From: Hyphochytrium catenoides
Taxonomy: Eukaryota > Sar > Hyphochytriomycetes > Hyphochytriales > Hyphochytriaceae
DNA: 46,131 nt
Assembly: GCA_900088475.1 (NCBI GenBank)
Contig: FLMG01001436.1
Coordinates: forward strand, 1-46,131
Direction of reading: 5' to 3'
Part shown: positions 28,773-42,183 of the stretch, in pieces
Layout: every line of letters starts with the position of its first letter
How positions within the stretch are numbered: the stretch's first letter is position 1
The notes under the pieces: model-generated
Databases searched by the model: none
Seen by the model: only the letters and a program-made list of their open reading frames with translations
Told to the model about the DNA's origin: nothing
Position numbers and translations under genes: made by a program

Positions 28773-31700
28773 TTGACAGGTTTGTGGCTGGGTGAGGGAC
28801 CGGTTCACTCCGAGATCCGGCTTGATCGTAGAAGAACTTGTAGTTGGCCTTTTGCACGCAGCCGCGAGTTGTTATTCTTGAGGTACAGACCACTGCTGAT
28901 AGCTCACAAGGCTCCTACCGGTATCCTGGCAAGAAATTTGGAGGACTGTGATGAGCCTTGTTGTCAAACGGTTCTTGAGAACGCAGATCCACGCCCTTCA
29001 AAGTTGTCAATGAATTTCTGTCCACGCCTTTCAGAGTGGTCAATGAAGCTCGCTTCGAGCTGTTTTCTATGCTAAGCATCTCCAGGCCGAAATTTCTTGG
29101 AGACTTAAGTTGGCGATGATTTCTCTCGTTCGGAAGAATGTGAACTAAAAGGAGATTATTATGAGACACGAAGGTGTCCTGATGGTGTGGGTAAAGCCTA
29201 CATAACCCTCGTAGTAAGCAGACAGACACGACGTCTCCTATTACATCGTCCCAGAAATGAACCTTGGGCAGCGATGATGGCTAAGGAACAACAGGTCCAG
29301 CCAAAATGTCCAAAGCGTTTCCTGCTTCATGGTTCCATTTTTTGCCAAAGGAAAGTCCTTTAGGAAGATTGCATCAAGTGCATCCCGTCCTCCTTCCCCC
29401 ACATGCACTTGAACATTCGCATGATGATGGCTGATTGCACAAGCTCATGTTGGTGGAGCATCTCAGAAACAGATGGACACATGCAGAGCAGGAGAGCAGG
29501 AAACAATAAGACAGAGGAGCTATACTCACACAAAAGGTACTGATTGGGGGATGAGAGATGAGAAAAGAGATGAGATGTGAGACAGAAGCTAGGCAGGAAG
29601 CCTTCTGCTTGTGCTGGAGAAAGGATAAGAAAGCCAAAGAAAGATTGAGCAATGGGCCCCCACACGGCCAAATTTCTGTGCCCCGTTCCCCAACGTGTCC
29701 CCGAACGGGTAGTTGCATAAGAGAAACAGCAAGGTTGCTCTTTTGGTCCTCTGCTCTTGGCAGTTACCAAATCAGGCTGGGTGGGTGCAATCTACCCATG
29801 TATTTTTAGCTTTCCCCCATCAGGCTTTCCCTTTCCTTTCATAGTGAAAATAAGGATGTTGAAGCTTTCACTTATACAGAAGCAGCTTCGTTTATTCCTT
29901 TATTCCCTTGAAATGGTTCAGGAGTGTGAACTATTCATGCCCAGAACCACTCCAATTCTGTTGCCCAAGCAAGCCTTGCTTGAGGCAGTACCAGAGCCCC
30001 TCCTGGAGCTGCGGAGGGCTGAACAATGAACAGTCATCAGTGATCAAGAACAACCAGGCAGCGGGGGAACCAGCAGGCAATCAAGGACCCTCTTCTGGAA
30101 GGGATTGGTCTGTTTATACACAAATAGTCCCATCTTTTATTTTAGGACTCGGTAGTAATCAGCACGCCAAAGCTATCAGTTTCTTCTTTCTTATTCGGGT
30201 CTATCGCAGCTCTAAACGACATTCTTCTGTAATGCCAATCTTGAAGAAACTAACCTTATTTTTCGTCTACAATAGTAGACGCAAAAGACTGGACACTGCT
30301 GCTGTTGCGTATAATCAGCGAAAGAGGAAGGCGGCAGACCACCGCTCACCACCACCCGCCGCCGTCATCACGTTAGAGAAATAACAGTCCGCCAAAAACC
30401 ACGTGCAGACCACAATATTTCCCTTTCCAACAGAAAAAGCCCAACAACAAGAAGAAGCCGAAGAAGACGATAAGGCCTTACTACCAGCCTTTTTGTTATT
30501 TTCTCTCTTATGCAGTGGTCTGGATGTTTTTGGTTAAAGGGACACATAGGTCTTGGTTATGATCGCTGACCAGGGTGGTCTTCTTGAGCATTATTGTTGG
30601 TGCCAACTAATAATAGTGTCGCAATAATGACGACAATAACTCTTGTCCCTTACAAGACGAAGTAAGGGTCGGGAGGTAAGGGAGGAAAGGGGGGGGCCGC
30701 CGCAGGGCGCAGCAAATTGCTCTATGATGATGTACTTCAATACATCCACTTATAGCAGACCCCATTACAGATCTCATTACGCGGTCCAGAAACGATTGCT
30801 CCTGCTATTCTTCTATTCACTAAATGCTGCTTAGAACGACTTCTCCTTCCCTGTCCATGATAGACTTCGTCGTCAGTTCAGATGCTATTCCGTCTTTGTG
30901 TTACTACCTTTTCTACATCGACTGTATGATTTGATATATCTCTTCTTCATAGAGCAGCAATAATTAACCGCTCAAAGCTGATAGGGGAGAACAAGTGCGA
31001 CAACGGATAGAGGCTTTCTTTCGGTGGAGGTCACTTTATTTACTAATAGGCTACTGTTGTTACCAATAATAAGGAGAATAAGGAAATAATCTTTTTTTTT
31101 ATTGATGGCTGTATGGGTAGTGAGGCCTCCAGTGAGGTTACATTGACACCGCCCCCCTTGGGAAGCCCTGCCCCTTGTTGCCTGCCACTATCCCTGCTTA
31201 AAGCGAGGCAGTGGAGCTGGGGTTGGATCATCATGCCCTAAGCTAGGCTCTCTGCGGTGCGCTGGCGTAAGGAACTAATCATATAATAAGTAACCTGATG
31301 AGGAGGAGGAGGAGGAGCAGGCTCAGAAGAAGTAAAAAGGAAGGAGCGCTACTATAACAATATACCCTTTGGCTTATATATTATGGTGGAGACGTTAGAT
31401 GTATATTAGCTATGGCACACTCGCGATGACATGAAAGCATATGCTAACCTACAATGGCGATATCGGGCATCTTTTTGTTGCTATTCAGGACAGTGCAGCG
31501 CAGGGCCGGGCCAGGCAGCATGATGAAGGAGGAGGAGGAAGGAGAAGAAGAAGAGATAATAGAGAGAGCATTTGAGGTGGGAACATGAAGTTTGTCGTTG
31601 TTGTCCTGCCAACGTCTATCCTAACTCTCTCTAAGCCTGCCGGTACCGGCTAGTTTCCGCCGTTATTGTCGCTCTTGAAGTGCGGGAAGCTCCTGGGGGG

Positions 31701-32199
31701 TGCTTGTCAGTGTCATGGATTATGGGATTCGCACGGCAGCACCTTGTGCTCTGGCTCTTTCCCTTCCTCTCTGCTTGCACCCTCCTCTTGCACTACTTTC
31801 CCACACTTTCTGCCGCTGCTGCTGCTTGTTTTTTAGAGTCTCCTCGACCTCTGCGCAGGAGCGGCATAGAGGAGATGCAGCACCTAAAGGTGTTGCCCTC
31901 AACATTCATTGAGAGACACCTATGTTGTTCCTCCCAGTTGTTGATAATCTCATCCGGATTGTGAGTTTGGTCCGTCTTCTTCCATGCTCTGAGGGCAAGT
32001 AGACTTGCGCCTTCGGGGACTGTGGGATTTATCTGCCTGCTTCTCTTGGACCTACACCCGCCTCGCAGCAATATCTTGAAGAGTCAGCTGCTCGCAGGAT
32101 TTGAACGAGAGATGTCGGCTACGGCTCTAGCTCTGATATATGGACTCTGATCTGCAATCAATTCACCTGCATTTGCTCTGCTAAGGAGAGACTAGCACC
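28773..32199. other. Long spacer upstream of the K+ channel gene, no supported gene
   Basis: About 3.4 kb. It contains a 33-bp near-tandem repeat (28988-29046), G-rich and T-rich homopolymer runs (near 30688 and 31091), GAG/GGA triplet tracts (31299-31318 and near 31530) and a 12-bp perfect palindrome GCCGGTACCGGC at 31639-31650. Open frames here either lack ATG starts (such as 29908-30384) or overlap others in competing frames, and none matches a domain I know. The right end should hold the channel promoter. Confidence 0.55.
28988..29046. repeat. Short direct repeat, 33-bp spacing
   Basis: The sequence CCACGCCCTTCAAAGTTGTC at 28988 recurs at 29021 as CCACGCCTTTCAGAGTGGTC, each followed by AATGAA. 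On the minus strand, one open frame reads SLTTLKGVD twice. The frame has no ATG start, so coding is not supported. Confidence 0.7.
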
Positions 32200-35100
32200 A
32201 TGGCTTGTGACTGGGGTTCAGTTGATATCGTCTGTTATACGGTACGTACAGCTTAACCTGCTCTGACTGCGTTAGAAGTGGTGGTAAAGCAAGATCTGCA
32301 GGCATCATGGTTCCTAATGGGGCAGCAACTCCTCTGGGGCTCCGTGATATGGGCCTTCTTTGCTATCCTTGGCTTTGTGTTGGATCGAGTGGAGGAGGCT
32401 AGAGGCAAGGATGTCCACGACAATATGCGACCAGCACTTAAGGCTGACCCCACCCGACTCACGGTACGTAAGAAGAGCCATAAGGTCACAGATCTTCACG
32501 AGCTATAAAAGGGTTATCTCTCCTCTGCAGAACGCTTACGTGCAGCTTGCGCTATCAGCCATAATCTGTGCGCTTTGGGGTAAGTATTGGTCTCTCTGCA
32601 TAGGAAATGCAAACGAACTAACTCCAAAGTAGTCGTTTGGTCTGGTGTAAGGGTCGTCGATCCAGTCTCATGGCTTTTTGGTGTCATTGTGAGCGTGCTT
32701 TGCTTATGCAGCTTCATTATAAGATTCGGAGCTTCGTCACGAAGGTGGGCCTAGTACCTCTGTAAGGACCAACGAGAAAAGACTGATTAGCTTTCTCCGC
32801 ACTCCCCATTGGCTATTAGGTTTTGGTTCGTCTTGTCAGCAAACTCTTTGATGGATATCCTCTCAATCTCATCCCTCTTTGTGATGAGACTTGCGACCGA
32901 GAAGAGAACCACGGTAGGAATGCCACTATGAACCATTGTGCTCGATAGTTCTAACCAAGCGCTCATTCTTCAACACAACTATTTTCAGCGAGCTCTTGGC
33001 ATATTTTCCGTACATTCCTGGCTTTCGCTAGGGTTTTTACGATCGTATGTAATCCACGCCGTCTTCCTGCGCCTTGAAAAGAAGGTACGATAAGAGACCT
33101 ATGGCGACCAAACAGACTGAGCCTAATGCCAAACTTCTTTTCACAGATAAATGCCCACTCGCGCCTTGTAATGCAGATACAGCTCTTCAATTTCGGGTGT
33201 AAAGTTCTATTTTTAATATTTTTTGGTGGGTCCTAGGATTCGTCATTCTCTCCCCGTCCAACTCTCTTTAAGCTCGTACTCCTCAGTCGTCAGATCCTAG
33301 CTACTCTAGAGCCCTCGCTCACCCTTGAGAGTGCCATGTGTTTCCTTCAATCACTCCTATCAAAGCTTTGATCCTTATCTTGAACTCACGAGATCGTTCC
33401 GACCCTGCGTCTCACCTGCGTTGGATTGACTCCTGTCTTGTCAGATCAACTAGCTCCCACCCCACCGCGACCCCAACTAATAACCCTTCATGTTTGTCTC
33501 GGTAGCTGCTGCAATGTTTATGACGCTGGAGACGCTAGGCGAGCTGGAGGGCATCGACTCTTACTTTTCCCATGTGTACAACTGCAACGGCATCTTGGTA
33601 CCCAACAAAGAGTCCATCGCTGACCCTCTGATCAGGAACAGCTGTACCGAAACCTGGTCACTCTTTGTTTCTATCTACTACATCTTTGTCACAGTCAGCA
33701 CTGTGGGATATGGAGAGTTCACGCCTAGAACCTTTCTGGGCAGGTGGGCAGGTATGTCCGTTGAACCCTTTGCGAGTTAGACTTATTGTCCGTCTGATAT
33801 GTTGATAACAACCTTTTGTACAATCAGACCTTTAAAACATGCTTAGTCACGGACTCACGTGCCTTTCCTCTTACTTTGATACCACCTGTAAGGGCTAGCT
33901 AAAGCCTGTGTTGCGCTTGGGTTTGCCACCATATTACTGACAGTGAAATCTGCCTTGTAGCCATCTTCATTATTGTGGTTGGCCTCCCCATGTTTCTTCG
34001 GGAAGCTGCCAGTCTTGTCAACCTTGCCACAGCAGAGAGGACGGGAAGAGGTAAATTTGCGCCACCTAAACACAAAGAAGTTTGCCACGCCGTAGTCATT
34101 GGACTGCCGACCTTCGTCCAGGTAATTATCACTCCTCCTCTTTATCTCTATTGATGTTACGATCCCGCCGGCACTTTCTCGCGGTCTGCCTTTGGTCCGC
34201 TCTGCATAGATCTTCTTGGGCTTTTGGCACTTGAGTCAAGCAACTTGACTTTTCTCAGCTACTATTCAACTTTTGCCACTAGCCCATCGTTAGATAATCT
34301 ATCTCTGTCTGACAGGTGAAAGACCTCCTGACTGAGCTCTTTCACCAAGACCATAAGAGCGTGCGTGACCTTACACACGTGGTTTTTTTGGGTCGACGGT
34401 ATCCTGAAGAGCAGGTGAGACTAAAGAAGTGGTCGCTGTACTTCTTGTCTATGGAGATCTGCAAGTCCTATGCCCTGCTACACGCTGTTGCCGTACCTTA
34501 ACGTCTCCTTTGCACAGGAAGAAGAGTTCCTTCGTGACGTTTCGTCTTGGTTAGAAGGCGATACCATTCGAAGCAAGTGCTGGTTTTTGAGAGGCTCCGC
34601 CCTGGAGGAAGTTGACCTTAAAAGAGCCTCGGTACACGAAGCCAGAGTGGTAGGTTTGATGCCTTTGTAAGAATCTGGGCGTATCCCTAAATCAGCCTTA
34701 TGAGTTGACTGTCACTTTCCTGGACAAGTGAAGAAGTTGAGACTGGTTCACTTACGAGGACACTATTATAGTTCGCCTCATGCTCTGTCGTTCAGGTTTT
34801 TGTCCTGCCAAATAAGAACGCTCAGGATCCAAATGAGGAGGACGCCTCAAACATCCTTCGCGTCCTGGCTGTAAAGGAGCAAATTAAACCTGGAACACGT
34901 ATCATCGTTCAGCTCTTGAACTCTGAGAATTTGCGGCATTTGGAGGTCATTGGGATCCCAGCTGACGATGTTGTCTGTGTTGACGCCATAAAAATGGGGC
35001 TGCTGGGGCTTAACTGCAGGTTTGCTGCTCTCTTCCTTTTGGTACTGCATGCCGGCGCCGCGCTCCTTATCCTGAGTGAACACTTTGGTTCATCTTCCTT

Positions 35101-38100
35101 CCTTATGGGATGTTGCCTTTACCCCGTCACCTTTTCAGTCGGTTCTGACAGCTGTGTACCACCTCTTGATACCCCCATCAATCATCCTCTTATCCACCTA
35201 TGTTGCGAGCTGAAGTACTCGTTATTACAGGTGTCGTGGGATATTGACTCTTATCTCCAACCTGGTCTGTAGCAGAGGGGAGGAGTGGACAGACTCACAA
35301 ACCCCCTGGCTCCGCGAGTATTTGCAAGGCGCAGCCTTGGAGATATACAGCACAAAGCTTAAAAAAGAGTATGTATCACCAAACCATGCATATACATCCA
35401 GCATCGAACTAAAGACCCTACTTTTGTTGTCTTTTACTCCCCTGCCACTGCAACTTGGGCGGTTCAGATTCGCGGGCTGTACTTTCATGGAGGCTGTGCG
35501 AGCCGTTTTCGAAGCAACAGATGGGCGAGTGGTTCTGATCGGGGTCAATCACAGCCAAAGCAACCAGCTCATACTAAATCCAGGCGACAAGCTTATACTG
35601 TCCGAAGACGATGAGGTGACATTACCGCTTCTATCGACCCGTTTCGAAGTTCCCATGTGTTGTTTTTATTCCGGGTACGGAGGTCTCCCTAGCCAGTTCA
35701 ATCTGGGCTGTATGTTTCTAGTTTGTATGCCAGGGACCGCCGTCTCCTTAGCCACCTCCTTAAATGTCAACGGGCTCGTTCGTCGGCGCTATGCTATTCG
35801 GCGATAAAACTACACCCCACCAAGCTGGGCTGATTAGGAAGTAACCCCTTTATGATGGCTTATAGGTTTACGCCATAGCGGAGGATGCAAAATCCTTGGC
35901 TCGAGCCAATTTATTACACGAAACTAAAGAGGAAGACAAGAAGCAAAGTGCGGTCGGGGATGACGCGACTGAGTCGTTGCTAGGTGATAGGCAGAATATT
36001 AGCACCAGTGCAGGACCCCCCAGTAGTAAGGCAGACGACTTCAAATGGAAGAGTAAGGTATGAGGGCCGTCCGGGGTTATGGAAGACACAGCGTCGCATT
36101 GTCATTCGACAAAGGCGGATGCTTGAGAGGTGTGACAACAGGCTCAGACTCCTTACCGACTAACACATCCTTTTGGTCTTCCTACTTGTCTGTTTTATAA
36201 GGGGCGAGAGCAACGACGTATGGATGGAGCAGATATGGAAGTAGTTATCTCAACTTATGATGCCAGTGCTCCACCTGGGCCTCCACCCTCTTCAGTTTTA
36301 CAGAGGTCTCATATAATCGTCTGCAGTAACTTTGGAAATGCGCGGGAAAGCGCGTTGGCATCACTCAAACATTTTCTGGAGCCTCTCCGAGCTCCTCACC
36401 TGCGGTACGAGCAGCCGGTAATTCTAATCGACCCCACAGGTAAGAGTAGGAATGAGAAAGGTAACAAGCGAGGCCATTCGAGGATAGGGTCGAAATACAT
36501 AGGAACTCGGGTTACAGTCTCAATTGGAGACAGATCAAAGAGCAAGCCAAGCGTCTTCTCGGTGACAGTACTTATCAATGTCTAAAACCTGATCTCTCCG
36601 GATACTGCAGAGTTCAATGCATCCTGGTGGTTTGAGTTGTCTCAGTTCAAAGAGGTGTACCACATACAGGGTTCACCTGTGGATATGAGGTAGGGGCATA
36701 CTCTGCTTCCCTCAGTTCTTCCGAAGGCCCTGGAAGAGTCTGTCTCTAATAGCCTTCTCTTGTTACTTCATTTCACTCTTCTGCAGCAACCTTAGTAAGG
36801 CACACCCAGCGTCAGCCTCCACCATTGTAGTACTCTCCCAACCTCGAGTGCGTGATATGGACGATATATCGACAATTTTCAACAGCATGCTGATCAACTC
36901 GGTAGTGGACTCATCCAAGGTAGGAGATCGTCAGTCGGAAAGAGTCGTCGGATTCGAGATATGACACTCGTACGGCCAACAAGAGGTGATCTTAGGTCCA
37001 GTAGGAAACACTCAAGGCAATGAGACACTTGCTACTCTGCCTGGAGTGAAGGGACTGTAGTTTTCCAGGCGTAGTCTGGTGATAGAGCGATAGCACGGAT
37101 CAGAGTTGTATGAGTTTGCTGATAACCTCATTCGGTTAGGTCTTTATACAGATTGAACTCACCAACGCCTCATCGATGAAACTCCTTGATATGGGAGGAA
37201 TGGCTACCCTTAACGCTGCATATGGCCGACCGTCACAAGGGCAACTAGCACGAGTCCCGACCGGCTTGAAGGGTGCCTGGTTGGGTATGAAAGAGCCTAG
37301 CCTGAAGAGGTAAGTCACCTTATAGAACACCCAAAGGCTGATATCAAAGGAAGATAGAGGCATCAGCAGGACGTTGTCGAACATATAAGTTTTGGATGCC
37401 TCATCGCTTCTTCCCAGTATTTCAGAGTCATACTGGTCTCATAGAGGCCCTTGCCCTTTCGACTGCCTCACATGTTCGCTCAAATGTTGGTCACAGCAAA
37501 AGGCCTGAAGATGATAAACCGCATCTGGAAGCGCGGTTTGCCGCTGGTCATCTCTACTCCTCCGCCATCACAGACGAAATTGTCGCTCAGGTAATGACAA
37601 AACTGCCTGTATTTGGTCCCCAGTCAATCGTGCTCGGTGCAGTGTGAAGTCGCACCTTTACTTATTGCTGTCCCTACCATATGACACACTAGGCATACTA
37701 CAACCGGAGGATAAATCGGCTTCTTAACATCGTCCTGGAAGGCGAAAGTGCCTGTTTCACCCTATACAAAATCCCCCTTTTTCTCCGAGTAAGGGTGGTC
37801 GACTGTTTCCGGACCTCACAATGCACGGAGACTAACATATGACTATGATCTCGGGTCTCTTTTTTGCTGTTCGTGTGGTTAGCGCGAGGGCCTTACCTAT
37901 GGGGAAGTCTTCAATTACTTCACCAAGTCCAAGAGTGGCGGATTGCCGCTAGGGCTACTTCGCGCGGCCACGACTTCGAACAAAGCGGCACTCCCTTATG
38001 TCTACACCGCTCCTGACAGATCAGTCCAAGTAAGTAAACAGCGTGAGGGGAAAGCAAATGAGACCGCTTAGTGTCGAGTACACACCATCCTCTGCATGTA

Positions 38101-38440
38101 TAGAGATAATTGGCCTACTTACAAGCCCTACAAGGAGTGGTGGCCGGTTGTTGGTTATATGGGCTGAGGGATAGCGTCTCGTCGTGGCAGGTGGTACCGC
38201 AGAGAAGCTGGAGTTTCCGTGCTGGCACCTTCAAGTACAAATGATTCTGATCTTCTCAACTTGCAGGTCAACGAAGATGATCGCGTATTCATATTGCTGG
38301 GGTACAAGCCTCTCCAGGAAATAGCATGCAAGCTCTCAACGCAAGTTGCGAAGTGGTACAAGTGGAGGAAGTCCTTCACTCCAAGGCATCGAAGGAGCAC
38401 GACGAAAAATGAAGAAGGAAAGGATAAAGGACTGAAATAA
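32200..38440 (+). CDS. Slo/BK-type potassium channel with two RCK domains
   Basis: A membrane K+ channel with a cytoplasmic gating ring. Twenty-three exons join in frame to 1058 aa. The first is 32200-32245 (tentative), the next 32276-32463; the pore exon is 33506-33751; the last is 38267-38440. Hydrophobic segments: SWFLMGQQLLWGSVIW, WLFGVIVSVLCLCSF, FWFVLSANSLMDIL, a weakly charged S4-like helix (LGFLRSYVIHAVFLRLEKK), then S5. The pore and selectivity filter are TVGYGEF (about residue 280) and S6 is FIIVVGLPMFL. RCK1 has HVVFLGRRYPEEQ, HEARVVFVLPNKNAQDPNEED and DDVVCVDAIKMGLLG. A ~60-residue acidic linker follows. RCK2 has HIIVCSNFGNA, VILIDPTEFNASWWFEL, FAAGHLYSSAITDEIVAQAYY and the terminal strand DRVFILLGYK. 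The BK calcium bowl, an aspartate run, is not seen. The tail is Lys/Arg-rich. Slo-family membership is firm; the gating ligand is unknown. Confidence 0.92.
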
Positions 38441-38797
38441 AGGTTGTGATTAGTATCAGATGGGAATTGTAAGCGGTTCCCTTAACCATTTTTTGCGCAA
38501 CGGAGAAGAGAGTCTCTGCTAAGGGAAGGTCGTACGTAAAACAGCCCTTGTTGCTCCAAAGACCGAGAGAAAAGGTCAAACTGGACGAAATCCTATAAAA
38601 TGGCGAAAAGGAGTCCACGTCAAGAATCAGCAGCTCAAAGAACCGCGTGAGCAGTGTGCTGTCCCAATTTGTCCACCCAAAGAGGGCAGCACAACAGCTC
38701 AATAGCATGCCCTGAGGAGCTAAAGTAACGCTGAGGGGCAACAGGGTCAAACATCAATGAAGGTCTTTCCCAACGTTAAGAGGAAAAGCACTAGCAG
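38441..38797. other. Convergent 3' intergenic spacer
   Basis: 357 bases between the stop codons of the K+ channel (+) and the BT1 transporter (-). It should contain both 3' UTRs and terminators. The minus-strand frame open over it has no recognisable content. Confidence 0.7.
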
Positions 38798-41773
38798 CTA
38801 TAGATCTTTGTCCAGTGGATTGCCCCTTGAGATAAGCGACACAAACAGCTGCAGGCTTGTCTGTATAGACTGCTTATTGCAGCCTGGACCGCCCACGATC
38901 TCGTAACATGGATTCGTCATTGCCAGGATGCTCAAGGTAACTGTCCAAATGGAGGCTATTACCATAGTCGCAATCATTGCAACTCCAGCGCATCTGTTGA
39001 GAGGTTGAGCTCGCAATTTAGCCAACGCCGCCTTGCCGCTAGGCAGGAGGAAGATGAATGGGAGAGGGAGCAGGTTGATGGCGTTTGCTAGGATGGTAAG
39101 CTTCCATACTCCGTCATAGTTCCCTTCCTCTAGGTCTTCCAACTGGACTGGCCAGACTCCAAGGAGAACGTTCGAGATTGTGGCGGACACGCCCCCGGCG
39201 AGGTTCTGAAAGCCTGTTAGCAGCGCATAGGCCAAACCTGCCGGAGAATCTTAGAAATATGGCTTGGAAACGCACAAGGGGCACCCTAAAGCAGGGATGA
39301 TGACAGCTCAGGAGGACACAACCAATACGAGAAGAAAAGAGCCTAGAGAGCCACAAAATCTTCCATTTTTCAAGAACAATACATGCTTTCGCAACAATAC
39401 CTTCCTGGCCGTCAGGGCAGAGCTGCACGAACATCAATGACGAGGGCAAGTACTGGATTCCCGCTACAAAGGTAATGATGACACTGTCACCCAGAGAGAA
39501 CCAGTAAGGCGAGATGCCCAATGTCTCATTGATGTCAAAGACTAAGAGGATGTTCAACACCGCTACGAAAGAGGCGGTAAAGGTAGTCCAGAAGTAGACA
39601 CCGCGCCAAACGTCTCGGTGCAAGCCATACTTCTTATACAGCCAAACGCCAACGAACATCACCATTGAGCCTACAGCGCCCATAGAAGCGTACTGGAAGG
39701 CTGAAAATCGGTATTTGACCTGCAAGAAGTTTCCCCAGGCAGCGTTGTAGGTCATGGTTGAAGAGTAAAAGAAGATGTATGAAAGAGGTTGCCACACGCC
39801 CCTATTGGAGAGAAGGTCGAAAATAGTCTGAAGCTGCGTCCGGATGGGAGAGCAGACTTGGGGAGGCTCGTGAAGGAAGTAGGTTGAGGGAATCATCACC
39901 ACTAACGGTACGATCTGCGACAGGAAAAGAGAGATTTAGACGGGTTAGGACAGTCTGGGCAAAAGTATGCTTGACGCCGCGGACCCGGTCAACAAATAAG
40001 TATTGAAGAGATAGCGCTCGAGCAAACAGCTTTATACCAGGAAGAAGGCTAAGTGGGGGGTGTGCGGAGGAAGATGAAAGAAGGATGGCTGCCAATAAAG
40101 AGAATGCTGCGAAAGACGAAAGAATTTGTCTTTTTGCATCGGCCTCCTGCTGTCTCTTACCGTCATTATGAGAAATATCTCAGATAAATCAAGGCCCCAT
40201 CCCCAGTCGGCCTTATTATAGAGTATGGCGCCCAGCCAGTACCCTACTATCTCAAACATAAACCTACCAGCGACAGAGAATACAACCCACGAGAAGTTAG
40301 AGAAGAGGATGAGGAACGGATGAGAGCAAGGGTCTATACACAGGCCTTGTCAAACGTCCAACAAGTCAATAGAAAGAACTAAAGGAGTCAAAATCTTAAG
40401 TACGACACCACTTCGTAAAGAGAATGCATTGATGGAGGTCTTCATCCGTATGTCTGACACAAATGGAAAACGCAGCAAAAGATTAGAAAGAGCTTAGAAA
40501 GCTTGCAGCACCTCGATAGATAAACAGTAGACTGGACTGATCCGGTTCTAGTTCCGGTTTCCAGTTTCGCCTTAGAGGCCATCAGGGCATCAGCCATTAC
40601 GTCAGCCATGATAAGACCAAAAACCTCCAGCAGGAGGAGGAAAGTGAAGGTGACCACTGAAGGTGTTTCTATAATACAGAGGAGAAGACTGCCCAAGGCG
40701 CAGATGGAGTAGCCCAGGAACATGTAGGGCTTGCGATGGTAGCCTCTTACGGGAAAAGCGTCCGAGAGAAAGCCATAGAGCAGCTGCAATGTTAAATTGA
40801 AAACGCCGCAGTCAGAAGAGAAGACTGGCACTATAAGCGAGTGTGGTGTATGGCCGATAGTGAGAGCTATTATGGCGAGAGGAAATCATGGGTTAAGGTG
40901 CTGACAGCTAGGTAAGAGAAGTTGCCAAAACTGCCTGTAAGGTGTAGGGATAACCAAGTCAGTGGAGGAGGAAGAGATCCTGTCAGAACAGGTCATTTAA
41001 GGGATGAACTCCTTGTGTTCTTCAGAGAGCGATCGCACCTTGAAGTTCCATGGCAAGGCTCTCACCGTGGCTATTGTTGACAGTTGAGAGTCCGAAGCGT
41101 GCAGAGTCCTTGGATAGAACTGAATGACGGCATTGGGAAATGTCAGGAGGAACCCAACGCACATGTAGCTCAGAGGAATGGCAATGTTGTCCTTCGTAAA
41201 TAGGTTCTGCCTCACTCCAACCTTCAAAGGACGAAGTGCTGGGTAAGTGACGGGAAGGGATAAGGACTTGTAGAGAAGAGAGCTGTATCGCGAGGAGAAT
41301 TGACACCAAGGCCTTCTCCTGTTCTATATTTCTCCTTTTCTCTTTATCCTTTTGCATCCAGGTGTCGGTTGCTCTCAACGTCACAACGACAAACAGTCCA
41401 AAGGAGGAAGCAATAGTAGAAAGAACAGATCACATTGACATGATGACGCATAGGGTCCAGCTAACGGGGCTTAGTGAGAGTAAATCGGGCACCTCTCTTG
41501 TACCTGGACTTCATCTTTTTTCTTCTTAGCAGGATCCTCCTCAGGCTGGAGTAGCCTCAGTCCTAGCTCCTTCTCCTGATTAGATAGCAATGACTCAGCC
41601 AATGGCGAAGGGCGAGGAGATCGGGCGATAGCTTGTGGATTGACATGGACCATCGGGTGGCCAGAGACTTCCACAGAGACATCGACCGACAGAGGCAGAG
41701 CGACGTAGTCATAGTCGTATTCGTCCTCTGCATCGTCGGTCTGACTCTTGTAAACTGAGCTCGGCTGGGCCAT
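38798..41773 (-). CDS. BT1-family (folate-biopterin type) membrane transporter
   Basis: Six exons join in frame to 593 aa: 41773-41504, 41221-41039, 40783-40512, 40263-40161, 39914-39401 and 39237-38798. A soluble acidic N-terminus of ~95 residues carries leucine motifs (ESLLSNQEKELGLRLL) that may be sorting signals. The MFS-like membrane part follows with BT1 hallmarks: LPWNFKLLYGFLSDAFPV after the first helices, GYHRKPYMFLGYSICALGS, then ADVMADALMASKAKLETG with acidic residues in the helix. The C-terminal half shows TYNAAWGNFLQVKY, GVWLYKKYGL, SLMFVQLCPDGQEG and AGGVSATISNVLLGVW, with a long final hydrophobic stretch. About 12 membrane segments are expected. Family members carry folates, biopterin, S-adenosylmethionine or amino acids in different lineages, so the substrate cannot be read from sequence. 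Confidence 0.9.
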
Positions 41774-42133
41774 CCTAGGATGCTAGTCAAAAGGAGGAGG
41801 GACTACAAGGGTATCAATGTCCTATGAAGCTGCGATAGAGGAAGAGAGTTGTAGGGAAGATGGTGATAGACTGTGCATTGAGGATCTCCCGTGGTAAGAA
41901 TCGTTCTAGGTCCGCTTCGCCTCTTATTTTCCCTCCATCTGCTTCGTGTCTTATGACGGAGTGGTGCACCTGAGCTCAGGTATGAAAAGTAGCAATCTAG
42001 AGATAGAGATTGATGCAGTTGAGCGCCAGAAAAGAGCAAACAACAGACTACGATGATAAGTCAGAGACCGGGAGCGAGCGGGAGGAATAGAGGACAGAGC
42101 AGAAGAAGCAGTGAGGCAGGAGAAGAGAAGCGA

Positions 42134-42164
<31 letters not shown>

Positions 42165-42183
42165 TAAGAGAGAGATAAGAGAG

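Noticed and set aside
29908-30384. 158-codon plus-strand open frame
   Set aside because: It has no ATG at its start, mixed low-complexity composition and no recognisable family.
31639-31650. Perfect palindrome GCCGGTACCGGC
   Set aside because: A single 12-bp palindrome in a spacer is plausible by chance and has no positional support.
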